Source: Aeromicrobium terrae (GTDB lineage: Bacteria > Actinomycetota > Actinomycetes > Propionibacteriales > Nocardioidaceae). From it: a stretch of DNA of 64,000 nucleotides. The stretch is taken from assembly GCF_008039565.1 (NCBI RefSeq), contig NZ_VDUX01000005.1:1-64000 (forward strand), written 5' to 3'. A model generated the notes under the pieces. That model saw nothing but the letters and a program-made list of their open reading frames with translations. It searched no databases and was not told the DNA's origin. Made by a program: the position numbers and the translations under genes. This document shows positions 51,723-60,261 of this stretch, one piece after another (position 1 is the first letter of the stretch; each line of letters opens with the position of its first letter).

Positions 51723-53191
51723 CGCGCGAACCACCGCCGGACCCGGCGGACGACCTTGCGGACGAGACTGACGAGCGTCGTGCGCTCCAGGGTGTCGATC
51801 CGGGCGGTGAGCTCCTCGATCTGACGCCTCTGCGCGGCCAGCTTGTCCTCGGTGGTGGCGAGGATGCGCGCGTGGCGGCTCCCGGCGCCGCGCCACGGCG
51901 GGTGCGGGTACGGGTGCTCGTACGCCTGGGCGTGCCGGGTGATGTCGAGGACCATGCCGTCGCGCAGCCACTGCAGCCGCGAGGCGATCTCGCTCCCGTC
52001 AGCCGCGACGAGCGGGTGGACGGGCGGCGGGAACGTGGCCGCGGCGAGGCGGGCGTCGAACTCGGCTCCGGAGCGGCCGTCCTGCCAGCGGTGCTCGAGC
52101 CCGTTGCGCTCCAGAAACGCGGTGAAGCGGGCGAAGCCCTCGGGCAGCGCGGCGTTGAAGCCGTCGAGGTCGGCGGCGTCGAACAGCTCCTCCGCCTTGA
52201 CGTCGGCCGACAGCTCGGGCATCGACCGCACCGGCATGCGGTGGTAGTCGGCGAGCTCGGACGTGCGCGAGTCGTGCGCCAGGAGCATGGCCGGGGTGCC
52301 GGCGAGGAGCGCGGCGACGTTGCCGTGGAACCGGGTGCCGTACGCGAAGTCCTGCGTGGCCAGGAAGTCGTACCAGGGCCAGGTGTCGAGGAACAGCCGC
52401 ATCCGGTCCTGCTGGTACAGCGGGTGGTGGAGGTGGACCGGCACCGCGAGGTCGTCGACGTGCGGGAACGGCACGCCCCACAGCAGCAGCCGGAGGTCGT
52501 TGGCGTCCTGGCCGATGTAGGTGAGGTTGGGGTGCCGCTCGGCTTGCGCGGTGGCGAACGCGCCGACGCCCGGTACCTCTGGCGTCAGGTTCAGTGCGAG
52601 CGGGCTGTCCGTGTCGATGGACGCGACCCGGCGCTCGACGCGGTGGTCGGGCCCGTGCAGGAAGAGCGACGGGCAGCCGATCACGTCGATCGAGTCGGCG
52701 GGGAAGCCGAGTCGCTGCAGGTAGGAGCTGGTGAACTCGCCGCGCACGCCGATGGAGGCCGACCGGTCGAGCACCTGAGCGACGAACCGGCGCACGGAGT
52801 CGTCGATCTCCGACAACGACTCCACGCCTTGGCCGTGCGCGGCCTGCGCACCGATGCCGACCACCGTGACCGGCACGGTGACGCCTTCGAGGAGCTCGCT
52901 CAGCCGGTCGAGGCGGGGCGCGAACTCGGGGCGGAACGCGTTGGCGAGCGGGATGACGACGTGGTCGAACGTCTCGTTGATCCGGTCGGCGTCGCCCGGC
53001 TCCGGCGAGGTGCGCTCGGAGAGCGTGCTGTTGCTGACCAGCTCGGCGCCGTCGATCGCGAGCGCCTTCCAGACGGAGTGCTGGAAGAGGTAGTTGCCCG
53101 AGTTCGAGTTGAAGACGTCCTGCGTGAGGGTCGACTCGGCGACCACCGGCGTGAACGGATCCTTGCCCGAACGGATGAGCAACCGCGCCAT
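51719..53191 (-). CDS. Polysaccharide pyruvyl transferase family protein
   Basis: 490 residues. The N-terminal [13 protein letters not shown], the mid [18 protein letters not shown], and [20 protein letters not shown] are features of the pyruvyl transferase family, which add ketal-pyruvate to surface polysaccharides. The last 60 residues form a coiled coil ([20 protein letters not shown]) and a basic end. It is 4 bp after midA and overlaps nuoD. Confidence 0.88.
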   Translation of the reverse strand: MARLLIRSGKDPFTPVVAESTLTQDVFNSNSGNYLFQHSVWKALAIDGAELVSNSTLSERTSPEPGDADRINETFDHVVIPLANAFRPEFAPRLDRLSELLEGVTVPVTVVGIGAQAAHGQGVESLSEIDDSVRRFVAQVLDRSASIGVRGEFTSSYLQRLGFPADSIDVIGCPSLFLHGPDHRVERRVASIDTDSPLALNLTPEVPGVGAFATAQAERHPNLTYIGQDANDLRLLLWGVPFPHVDDLAVPVHLHHPLYQQDRMRLFLDTWPWYDFLATQDFAYGTRFHGNVAALLAGTPAMLLAHDSRTSELADYHRMPVRSMPELSADVKAEELFDAADLDGFNAALPEGFARFTAFLERNGLEHRWQDGRSGAEFDARLAAATFPPPVHPLVAADGSEIASRLQWLRDGMVLDITRHAQAYEHPYPHPPWRGAGSRHARILATTEDKLAAQRRQIEELTARIDTLERTTLVSLVRKVVRRVRRWFAR

Positions 53192-53195
53192 GGGC

Positions 53196-54113
53196 TCAGT
53201 CTGGCACGCGGGTGTCGGTCGTCAGCCACCAGAAGTCGCCCCATCCGCCCCGTGCTCGCAGCTCGGCGGCCTCGCCGGCCCTGGCGAGCGCAGCGACGTA
53301 CCCGGACGGGTCCGACGTCGCGAGGTCGAGCGGCGGCCGGGTGCCGTCCACGCCCAGGGCGGCGAGGGCGTCGCGCTGGCGCTGCAGCGTGGCCCCCGTG
53401 CGCTCCGCGACCGCGTCGACGGCGACGTGTGCCGTGACGTCGCGGCGGCCGTCCGGGGCCACGTCCACCTCCCGGCCCTCGGCGTACGACGTCAGCGTCC
53501 CGTACGGGGGTCGCGCGTCCAGCGTGTGGCCGTAGTCGACTGCGAGGGCCAGGCCGCGCACCCGGCCGACGGCGTCGGCCCAGGCGTCGTCGCGCGGCTG
53601 CCCCACCTCTGCCCGCGCGCCGGGCTCGGTGAGCGGCCACCAGCGGTCCAGCCAGTCCGACACATACGGGTCACCGAGGTGCTGGGTGCCGTCCGGCTCG
53701 ACCTCGACCAGCCGCACGACTCCCTCGTCATCGAGCTCCACGACGTCGCAGGGAACGTTGTCGAGCCACTCGTGGGCGATCAGCAGGCCCTCGACGGTCT
53801 CAGGGAGCTCGTCGGTCCAGCCGACGGCGGCGGGGAGATGCGGGCGCGGGGCCAGCTCGACGCCGGTGAGCCGCAGCGACGGGTCGATCCCGTGGAGCAC
53901 GGCCAGCAGCTCCCCGCCGCCGGCGCCCACGTCGACCACGTGGCCCAGCCCCTCCTGCGCGCACAGGCGGGCGATCGCCTCGGCGAAGACGGTGGAGGCG
54001 GTGACCGACGTCCGGAAGTGGTTGGCCGGGCGGTCCCGCCGGAAGAACCCGTCGGGGCCGTAGAGCGCGTGCTTCCAGGCGTCCCGCCACGGGACTGCGG
54101 AGGTCATGGCCAC
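53196..54113 (-). CDS. MidA/NDUFAF7-like SAM-dependent methyltransferase
   Basis: 305 residues. HVVDVGAGGGELLAVLHGI is the SAM-binding motif I, and GLLIAHEWLDNVPCDVV with YGHTLDARPPYGTL are family features of MidA/NDUFAF7 (COG1565). The mitochondrial homologue methylates an arginine of the NuoD counterpart NDUFS2. The ATG is at 54113. First gene of the operon that includes nuoD. Confidence 0.88.
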   Translation of the reverse strand: MAMTSAVPWRDAWKHALYGPDGFFRRDRPANHFRTSVTASTVFAEAIARLCAQEGLGHVVDVGAGGGELLAVLHGIDPSLRLTGVELAPRPHLPAAVGWTDELPETVEGLLIAHEWLDNVPCDVVELDDEGVVRLVEVEPDGTQHLGDPYVSDWLDRWWPLTEPGARAEVGQPRDDAWADAVGRVRGLALAVDYGHTLDARPPYGTLTSYAEGREVDVAPDGRRDVTAHVAVDAVAERTGATLQRQRDALAALGVDGTRPPLDLATSDPSGYVAALARAGEAAELRARGGWGDFWWLTTDTRVPD

Positions 54114-54139
54114 ACCGTAGGCGTCGCTATGCTCGCGGC

Positions 54140-55573
54140 GTGTCGAGAGTGGCGGGGAGGGTGCGGAGGCTGCTCCGCGGACGCCCCGTGCGGCGGGGTC
54201 CGCTCCTGAGCGTGGTCGTCCCGGTCTACAACGCCGAGGACCACCTCGACGAGTCGTTGCGCTCCCTCCTCGGACAGCGCTACCGGCCGCTCGACGTGGT
54301 GGTGGTCGACGACGGCTCCACCGACGGCAGCGCCGAGATCGCCCGTCGTCACGCCAAGGACTCGCGGGTCCGGGTCATCACGCAGGCGAACGCGGGGGTC
54401 AATGCCGCGCGCTCGGCGGGCATCGCCGTCGCGACCGGCGAGCTGCTGACGTTCGTCGACGCCGACGACACCGTCACGCCCGACGGCATCGCGGCCGCGG
54501 TCCGCAGCCTGGAGGAGAGCGGCTCCGACGTCGCGGTGATGCCCTACGACCGCCTCGACGGCGAGCGCCATGTGCCGGCCGCCCCGTGGATCCGCGCGCT
54601 GCACCGCCGACCGGCCACCGGTGTGACCCTCGTCGAGCGGCCCGACGTCATGGTCAACACCACGGCCTGCTCCAAGGTCTTCCGCCGCTCGTTCTGGGAC
54701 GCCGCGGGGTTGGAGTTCCCTCCGGGCAAGCGGTACCAGGACCAGATCCTCAACATCACGGCGTACCGCGAGGCGTCGGCCATCGACATCACCGACGTCG
54801 TCGGCTACAGCTGGCGCCGGCAGGAGACGTCGATCTCCCAGGGCCAGGTCACCGTCGAGAACGTCATGGCGCGGATGGACGTCGCCGACGAGACGCTGAG
54901 GCTGCTCGAGCCGCTGCCCGACGTGCGGGCCGAGCGTGCGCTCCAGCTGCTGCAGCACATGGTGCCCAACTCCTGCCTCAAGCTCGACCGCACCGACGAC
55001 GACGCGTACCTCGCCGTCCTCGTCGAGCGGGTGCCGCGGCTGGTCTCCGCCGTGCCGGCCGACCGGTTCCGTGCTGAGGTCCCCGCGCAGTTCCGCGTGC
55101 TCTACGCACTCCTGGAGCAGGGCGAGCACGACCGCATCTGGCGGTTCGTCCGCGCCGAGGGCCTCCAGCCGCAGCTGCACCCGTGCGACGGCGCCACCGC
55201 GCTCCTGCCCGGCTGGGGCAGCGACCCCGTCCCGCCCGAGGCGTACGAGCTGACCGCCGACCAGGCGGCCATGCGCAGCTCGGTCCGCGACGTGCGGCGG
55301 ACCCGCGACGGCGTGGAGATCGACGTCCGGGCGTGGTTCCCCTTCGCCGACGCCGCAGACCTGGTGGCCACGCTCGACGGCCGCCGGATGGACGTCGACC
55401 CCAACGGCGACGACGCCGTGTTCGTCTCGCGCGCCGGCACGGAGCGCGCCTACCCCGGCAGCGGCCGCACGCTCACCGGCCCCCGCCCCACCGACGGCGA
55501 GCTGGTGCTCGAGCTCAGCGTGCCCGGTCGTCAGGAGTCCCGGAAGCACCGCGTCAAGCCCCCCAGGCTGTGA
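54140..55573 (+). CDS. Glycosyltransferase family 2 protein
   Basis: 477 residues from a GTG. The GT-A domain has LSVVVPVYNAEDHLDESL, VVVVDDGSTDGS, and the DxD-like FVDADD near residue 115. The C-terminal third is a beta-rich domain, as in wall polymer transferases. Divergent from midA; likely in surface polysaccharide synthesis with the pyruvyl transferase. Confidence 0.9.
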   Translation: MSRVAGRVRRLLRGRPVRRGPLLSVVVPVYNAEDHLDESLRSLLGQRYRPLDVVVVDDGSTDGSAEIARRHAKDSRVRVITQANAGVNAARSAGIAVATGELLTFVDADDTVTPDGIAAAVRSLEESGSDVAVMPYDRLDGERHVPAAPWIRALHRRPATGVTLVERPDVMVNTTACSKVFRRSFWDAAGLEFPPGKRYQDQILNITAYREASAIDITDVVGYSWRRQETSISQGQVTVENVMARMDVADETLRLLEPLPDVRAERALQLLQHMVPNSCLKLDRTDDDAYLAVLVERVPRLVSAVPADRFRAEVPAQFRVLYALLEQGEHDRIWRFVRAEGLQPQLHPCDGATALLPGWGSDPVPPEAYELTADQAAMRSSVRDVRRTRDGVEIDVRAWFPFADAADLVATLDGRRMDVDPNGDDAVFVSRAGTERAYPGSGRTLTGPRPTDGELVLELSVPGRQESRKHRVKPPRL

Positions 55574-55683
55574 CGCGTCGCACGCGTCCTTCCGGTGTCG
55601 CGTGCTGGCGCCCCGGCATAGACTGAAGGTGTCCAAGACGTCTGGTACCCCTCGCGGGACTGGAACGAAAGAGGCAACAACGC

Positions 55684-56538
55684 ATGACGCGTTCAACCGT
55701 TGGCGTGATCGGTGCCGGTCGAGTCGGCTCCGTCCTCGCCGCCAAGCTCCGCGCCGCCGGCCACCCGGTCCTCGTGAGCGCCCGCTCCGACGCCTCCGTG
55801 CTGCGCGTGCAGACGCTGCTGCCCCCGATCAATGGGCACAGTGTCGAGGTCCTCGACCCCGCCGAGGTCGTCCGCCGCTCCGACGTGCTGATGCTCGCCG
55901 TGCCGGACGACTCCCTCGTCTCGCTCGCCGAGGAGCTCGCGCCGCACGTGCGTGCGGGCCAGGTCGTGCTGCACACCAGTGGCCGCCACGGCACCGGCGC
56001 GCTCGAGGCGCTGGCTCGTCGCGGCGCTCGACCCATTGCCTTCCACCCGGCGATGACGTTCACCGGCACCGAGGTCGACCTGGATCGGGCGTGCGTCTTC
56101 GGGCTCACCGCAGGCCCGGCCGAGAAGGAGGTCGCGGAGTCGCTCGTCGCCGACCTCGGCGGCACGCCGGTGTGGATCGACGAGGCGGACCGCGTCACCT
56201 ATCACGCGGCGCTCGCGCACGGCGCGAACCACCTGGTCACGCTGGTCTCGCAGTCGATGGACCTGCTGCGCGGCGTCATGGCGGAGGAGGCCGGCGCTGC
56301 CGACCCCGCCGCCGTCCTGCGGCCGCTGCTCGGCGCCGCCCTGTCCAACGCGCTCGACTACGGCGACGCCGCCCTCACCGGTCCGGTGAAGCGCGGCGAC
56401 GCCACCACCGTCCGGGCGCACCTGGACGCTCTCGAGGACACCGAGGTCCGCGACACCTACGTCGCGCTCGCCCGCGCCACGGCCGACCGCATCGGCCGCG
56501 ACTTCGACGAGCTCGCCGGCGAGCGGATCGAGGCCTGA
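55684..56538 (+). CDS. Rossmann-fold and DUF2520 protein
   Basis: 284 residues. The N-terminal VGVIGAGRVGSVLAAKL is an NAD(P)-binding motif. The C-terminal DUF2520 domain has IAFHPAMTFTG and ALAHGANHLVTLV. It resembles ketopantoate reductase/6PGDH-type dehydrogenases and sits 2 bp before panC, as in mycobacteria. No panE or panB in the window, so it may be an alternative ketopantoate reductase; unproven. Preceded by a GAAAGAGG-like ribosome site. Confidence 0.85.
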   Translation: MTRSTVGVIGAGRVGSVLAAKLRAAGHPVLVSARSDASVLRVQTLLPPINGHSVEVLDPAEVVRRSDVLMLAVPDDSLVSLAEELAPHVRAGQVVLHTSGRHGTGALEALARRGARPIAFHPAMTFTGTEVDLDRACVFGLTAGPAEKEVAESLVADLGGTPVWIDEADRVTYHAALAHGANHLVTLVSQSMDLLRGVMAEEAGAADPAAVLRPLLGAALSNALDYGDAALTGPVKRGDATTVRAHLDALEDTEVRDTYVALARATADRIGRDFDELAGERIEA

Positions 56539-56540
56539 CC

Positions 56541-57374
56541 ATGGTCACCGTCGTCCGTACGCCTCAGGAGCTCGCCGACGCCCGCGGGGCGTCCACCGTC
56601 GCGCTCGTGCCCACGATGGGCGCGCTCCACGACGGCCACGTGCAGCTGATGAAGCACGCCCGGCCGCTCGCCGACACGCTCGTCGCGTCGATCTTCGTCA
56701 ACCCCACGCAGTTCGCGCCGGGAGAGGACTTCGACACCTACCCGCGCACGTTCGAGGCCGACCTCGAGCGTTGCGACGAAGCCGGTGTCGACGTCGTCTT
56801 CGCCCCCGAGATCGAGACGATGTACCCGAACGGCCTCGACGGCGGCATCGGCATCGAGCCGGGCCCGCTCGGCACGATCCTCGAGGGCGCGTCCCGTCCG
56901 ACCCACTTCGCCGGCGTGCTGCGCGTCGTGGCCAAGCTGTTCGGCCTGGTCCGTCCCGACGTCGGCGTGTTCGGCGAGAAGGACTACCAGCAGCTCGTGC
57001 TCATCCGGCAGATGGCGAGCGAGCTGCGGCTGGGCGTCGACGTCGTCGGCTGTCCCACCGTGCGCGAGGCCGACGGCCTGGCCCTCAGCTCGCGCAACCA
57101 GTACCTGTCCGACGCCGAGCGGCAGCAGGCCACCGCGCTCTCGCGCGCCCTGCGCGCCGGAGCGGCGGCGGGCGACCAGGGTGCGGAGGCCGTCCTCGCG
57201 GCCGCGCACGCCGTCCTCGACGACGCCCCCGGCGTCGACCTCGACTACCTGGCCCTGACGAGTCCCGACCTGGGCGATCCTGTCCCGGGTCACGACGCCC
57301 GGCTGCTCACGGCGGCACGCGTCGGCACCACGCGTCTGATCGACAACGTCTCACTCACGCTCGGAGGGGCCTGA
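56541..57374 (+). CDS. panC: Pantothenate synthetase
   Basis: 277 residues. [14 protein letters not shown] has the HxGH nucleotidyl motif, FVNPTQF and [14 protein letters not shown] bind substrates, and [10 protein letters not shown] is the KMSKS-like loop. Condenses pantoate with beta-alanine. Overlaps or abuts its neighbours; panD follows 1 bp later. Confidence 0.96.
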   Translation: MVTVVRTPQELADARGASTVALVPTMGALHDGHVQLMKHARPLADTLVASIFVNPTQFAPGEDFDTYPRTFEADLERCDEAGVDVVFAPEIETMYPNGLDGGIGIEPGPLGTILEGASRPTHFAGVLRVVAKLFGLVRPDVGVFGEKDYQQLVLIRQMASELRLGVDVVGCPTVREADGLALSSRNQYLSDAERQQATALSRALRAGAAAGDQGAEAVLAAAHAVLDDAPGVDLDYLALTSPDLGDPVPGHDARLLTAARVGTTRLIDNVSLTLGGA

Positions 57375-57375
57375 C

Positions 57376-57843
57376 ATGTTGCGCACGATGATGAAGTCCA
57401 AGATCCACCGTGCCACGGTGACGCAGGCCGACCTGCACTACGTGGGCTCGGTGACGGTCGACGAGGACCTGCTCGACGCGGCGAACCTGCTGCCGGGCGA
57501 GCTCGTGCACATCGTCGACATCGACAACGGCGCGCGCCTGGAGACCTACACGATCGCCGGCGAGCGCGGCTCGGGCGTGATCGGCATCAACGGCGCCGCC
57601 GCCCGGCTCGTGCACCCTGGTGACCTGGTCATCCTCATCGGCTACGGCCAGATGGAGGACGCCGAGGCGCGGGAGTTCGAGCCGAGCGTCGTGTTCGTCG
57701 ACTCCGAGAACCGGATCATCGGCACCGGCTCCGACCCGGCCGAGGCGCTGCCCGGCTCGGGCCTGATCCGCGGCGATGTGATCGGCGGGGGTGCCGGGCC
57801 GCGGGCGGCTGATGTGGTCGACAATCCCTTGGTCAGTCACTGA
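57376..57843 (+). CDS. panD: Aspartate 1-decarboxylase, extended C-terminus
   Basis: 155 residues. The self-cleavage site Gly24-Ser25 in HYVGSVTVD matches E. coli numbering exactly, so the ATG at 57376 is right. [15 protein letters not shown] and [14 protein letters not shown] are typical. The last 20 residues ([20 protein letters not shown]) are extra and start with the dispersed GC-rich repeat. It makes beta-alanine for panC. Confidence 0.95.
   Translation: MLRTMMKSKIHRATVTQADLHYVGSVTVDEDLLDAANLLPGELVHIVDIDNGARLETYTIAGERGSGVIGINGAAARLVHPGDLVILIGYGQMEDAEAREFEPSVVFVDSENRIIGTGSDPAEALPGSGLIRGDVIGGGAGPRAADVVDNPLVSH
57784..57814 (+). repeat. GC-rich intragenic repeat, copy in panD
   Basis: GGCGGGGGTGCCGGGCC followed by GCGGGCGGCTGATG, in the sense frame, coding [10 protein letters not shown] at the C-terminal end of PanD. 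Confidence 0.75.
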
Positions 57844-57844
57844 C

Positions 57845-58624
57845 ATGTCGCTCCTCGCGCTGGACATCAGCAACAGCCACACCACGCTGGGCATCTTCCG
57901 CGAGGAGGAGCTGAGCGCACACTGGACCGTGGCGTCCGACGTCCGGCGCACGTCCGACGAGTGGTACCTGGTGCTCCAGGGCCTGGTGACGCGGACGACG
58001 CTCGCGGAGGTCACCGCGGTCAGCGTCTGCTGCACGGTGCCGTCGATCCTGGTCGAGATCCGCGCGATGATCGAGCGCTACTACGCCGGTGCCCCGGTCT
58101 CGATCGTCGGCCCGGGCGTGAAGACCGGCGTCTCGATCAACACCGACAACCCGCGCGAGGTCGGCGCGGACCGCATCGTCAACGCGCTCGCCGTCGCCGA
58201 GCTGTACGGCGGCCCCGCGATAGTCGTCGACATGAACGGCACGGCCACGATCTTCGACGTCGTCGACGAGGACGGCGCCTACCTCGGTGGCGCCATCGCC
58301 CCGGGCGTGGAGATCTCCCTCGAGGCGCTCGCCCGCCGCGGCGCCCAGCTGCGCAGCGTCGAGCTCGCCAAGCCGCGCGGCGTCGTCGGCAAGAACACCG
58401 TCGAGGCCGTGCAGTCGGGCGTCGTCTACGGCTTCGCCGGCCAGGTCGACGGCATCGTCCGCCGCATGATCGACACCATGGACGTGGACGCCGAGGACGT
58501 CGCCGTTGTCGTCACCGGCTCGTTCCCCGACGCCGTCGTCGACCACTGCGAGACCATCACCGCCCGCGACCCGTTCCTCACCCTCACCGGCCTACGGCTG
58601 GTGCACGAGAAGAACCACGACTGA
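57845..58624 (+). CDS. coaX: Type III pantothenate kinase, with unusual phosphate motifs
   Basis: 259 residues. ALDISNSHTTLGIF aligns with the usual DVGNT motif (Gly replaced by Ser), VVDMNGTATIFDVV (129-138) aligns with DFGTST but has one extra residue, and GADRIVNALA is normal. Phosphorylates pantothenate. Starts 1 bp after the panD stop. Confidence 0.9.
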   Translation: MSLLALDISNSHTTLGIFREEELSAHWTVASDVRRTSDEWYLVLQGLVTRTTLAEVTAVSVCCTVPSILVEIRAMIERYYAGAPVSIVGPGVKTGVSINTDNPREVGADRIVNALAVAELYGGPAIVVDMNGTATIFDVVDEDGAYLGGAIAPGVEISLEALARRGAQLRSVELAKPRGVVGKNTVEAVQSGVVYGFAGQVDGIVRRMIDTMDVDAEDVAVVVTGSFPDAVVDHCETITARDPFLTLTGLRLVHEKNHD

Positions 58625-58627
58625 CGG

Positions 58628-59281
58628 CTACTCGAACCGCTCTCGAGGCGTCGCGGGCTCCTCGCGGGCCCACTTGGGGAGGATGAACACGCCCTCGGCC
58701 TCGACGGTGACGCCCTCGGCGTCGCTGATGTGGCCGACGGCGTAGGTCTTGATGCCCTCGACGCGGTCGATGTGGGCCTCGGCGTGCAGGTCGCCCAACG
58801 GGGTGCCGCGGCGGTAGCGGAGGGTCAGGGTGCCGGTCATGCCCGGCTTGCCGCCGGCGCCGGCCGCTTCACCGAGGATCTGGTCGAGGATCAGGGCCGC
58901 GACGCCGCCGTGCACCAGGTGCGGCGGGCCCTCGTAGCCGGCGCCGAGGTGGAAGTCGGACCACGCCTTGCCGACGGGGTCGCGCTTGACCTCCAGCGGG
59001 GGAGCGACCGGGTTGCGGAGCCCGACGACGGCGTTGCCCCAGGCGCGGGCGTGCCCGTCGGCGTTGAAGCGGATGCCGTACGAGGACTCCATCTGCTGCT
59101 CGCGCAGGCGCTTGGTGATCGCCTCGACCTCGGACTGGGCCTCGCGCACCGTCTCCTCCGGCACCTCGGTGCGGATCACGGCGTCGGCCAGCTCCCGGAC
59201 GGCCTGGGCGAGCGGTCCGTAGAGGGCCTCCTGCCGGGCGAGCTCGTCGGGGCCGATCTCGTCGTGGACGTAGCCGTGCAT
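58628..59281 (-). CDS. PaaI family thioesterase
   Basis: 217 residues. A helical N-terminal half (residues about 1-75) precedes a hot-dog domain with GPPHLVHGGVAALILDQILG, the PaaI active-site helix with HGG. Hydrolyses acyl-CoA. The ATG at 59281. Converges on coaX. Confidence 0.87.
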   Translation of the reverse strand: MHGYVHDEIGPDELARQEALYGPLAQAVRELADAVIRTEVPEETVREAQSEVEAITKRLREQQMESSYGIRFNADGHARAWGNAVVGLRNPVAPPLEVKRDPVGKAWSDFHLGAGYEGPPHLVHGGVAALILDQILGEAAGAGGKPGMTGTLTLRYRRGTPLGDLHAEAHIDRVEGIKTYAVGHISDAEGVTVEAEGVFILPKWAREEPATPRERFE

Positions 59282-59338
59282 GCGCTCGATCCTAGGGAAG
59301 GGCCCGATCGAGCCACCGGCCGCCACTAGATTGCTGCC

Positions 59339-60196
59339 GTGCGCGCGATCTCGGTGGCCGCAGCCGCACTGGCGGCGGCGCTCGTCCCGGCGTCGTGCAG
59401 CCTGCTGCCACCGGACGACCCGGTGCGCGTCGCCGACTGGTCCGTCGAGGACGGGTCGAAGGGCACGGCTCAGGAGCGGCTGGACTTCGCCGAGGGCACG
59501 CTGAAGATCAAGCGCACGGCGACGTTCTCGGTCCGGATCCCGTCCGCGCCCTTTTCGACGACCGGCAGCTTCGACCTGAAGCGCGAGGCGGCCGACTACA
59601 CGCTCAAGGTCAAGGTCGGGAAGGTCACCACGCGGGTGCGCACCCGGCTCGTCGGCGGCCGGTCGTACGTCCAGTTCGCCACGAACGACCCGCAGGGCAG
59701 CGCGTTCCAGCAGTGCTGGGTGCGGTACGAGGGCGACGTCGACGCCGCACCGCTGCCGTACGCGGCGAGCCTGGTGCTGGACCCCGTCGCCATGGGCGTC
59801 GTGGAGGACGAGAAGGACGCGGTGCTGGCGCGCGTGCGCGTCCTCGACGCTCTCGGCGCCGCGCTGCCGAAGCTGGTCACCAAGCTGCCCGAGGACTTCG
59901 ACCCGGACGCCCGCATCCCGGCCCTGGTGACACTGCGCGGCAAGACGTTCGCGTCGGTCACGTACGACCTCGTCGACCTGAAGAAGGCGCTGAAGGAGCA
60001 GGAGATCGACCTGGAGAAGCTCTCCGCCGACGCCAAGGACTCCGGGCGGGACTTCATCGACAACGCCACCGTGACCGTGCGGTACACGGGCATCGGGTCG
60101 AAGGCCGACATCCCGAAGCCCCCACGGCGGACGGTGATGACCGTCGACGCGTCGAAGCCGGACGCCACGCCGAAGCTCTGCGCGGACGCTCGGTAG
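59339..60196 (+). CDS. LppX/LprG-like lipoprotein
   Basis: 285 residues from a GTG. N-terminal hydrophobic helix ends at PASCS (lipobox-like, Cys20), although the -3 residue is Pro. The body is beta-rich with the LppX_LprAFG-type pattern (GSFDLKREAADYTLKVKV, then a late RTVMTVDAS). Such lipoproteins carry lipids across the envelope. Upstream of lysS. Confidence 0.75.
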   Translation: MRAISVAAAALAAALVPASCSLLPPDDPVRVADWSVEDGSKGTAQERLDFAEGTLKIKRTATFSVRIPSAPFSTTGSFDLKREAADYTLKVKVGKVTTRVRTRLVGGRSYVQFATNDPQGSAFQQCWVRYEGDVDAAPLPYAASLVLDPVAMGVVEDEKDAVLARVRVLDALGAALPKLVTKLPEDFDPDARIPALVTLRGKTFASVTYDLVDLKKALKEQEIDLEKLSADAKDSGRDFIDNATVTVRYTGIGSKADIPKPPRRTVMTVDASKPDATPKLCADAR

Positions 60197-60261
60197 CGTC
60201 GCGGCTCCGCCGCTAGCGACCGAGATCCCTGCCGCCGACGACGCTCGGTAGCCTGACCCGT

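Noticed and set aside
52562-52580. Possible seventh copy of the GC-rich repeat in the pyruvyl transferase gene (GCCAGAGGTACCGGGC on the minus strand)
   Set aside because: Only 13 of 16 core bases match, the right flank differs and the peptide PEVPGVGAF looks native.
55640-55660. GGTACCCCTCGCGGGACTGG resembling the GC-rich repeat upstream of the DUF2520 gene
   Set aside because: Too many differences from the consensus and no matching flank; chance in GC-rich DNA.
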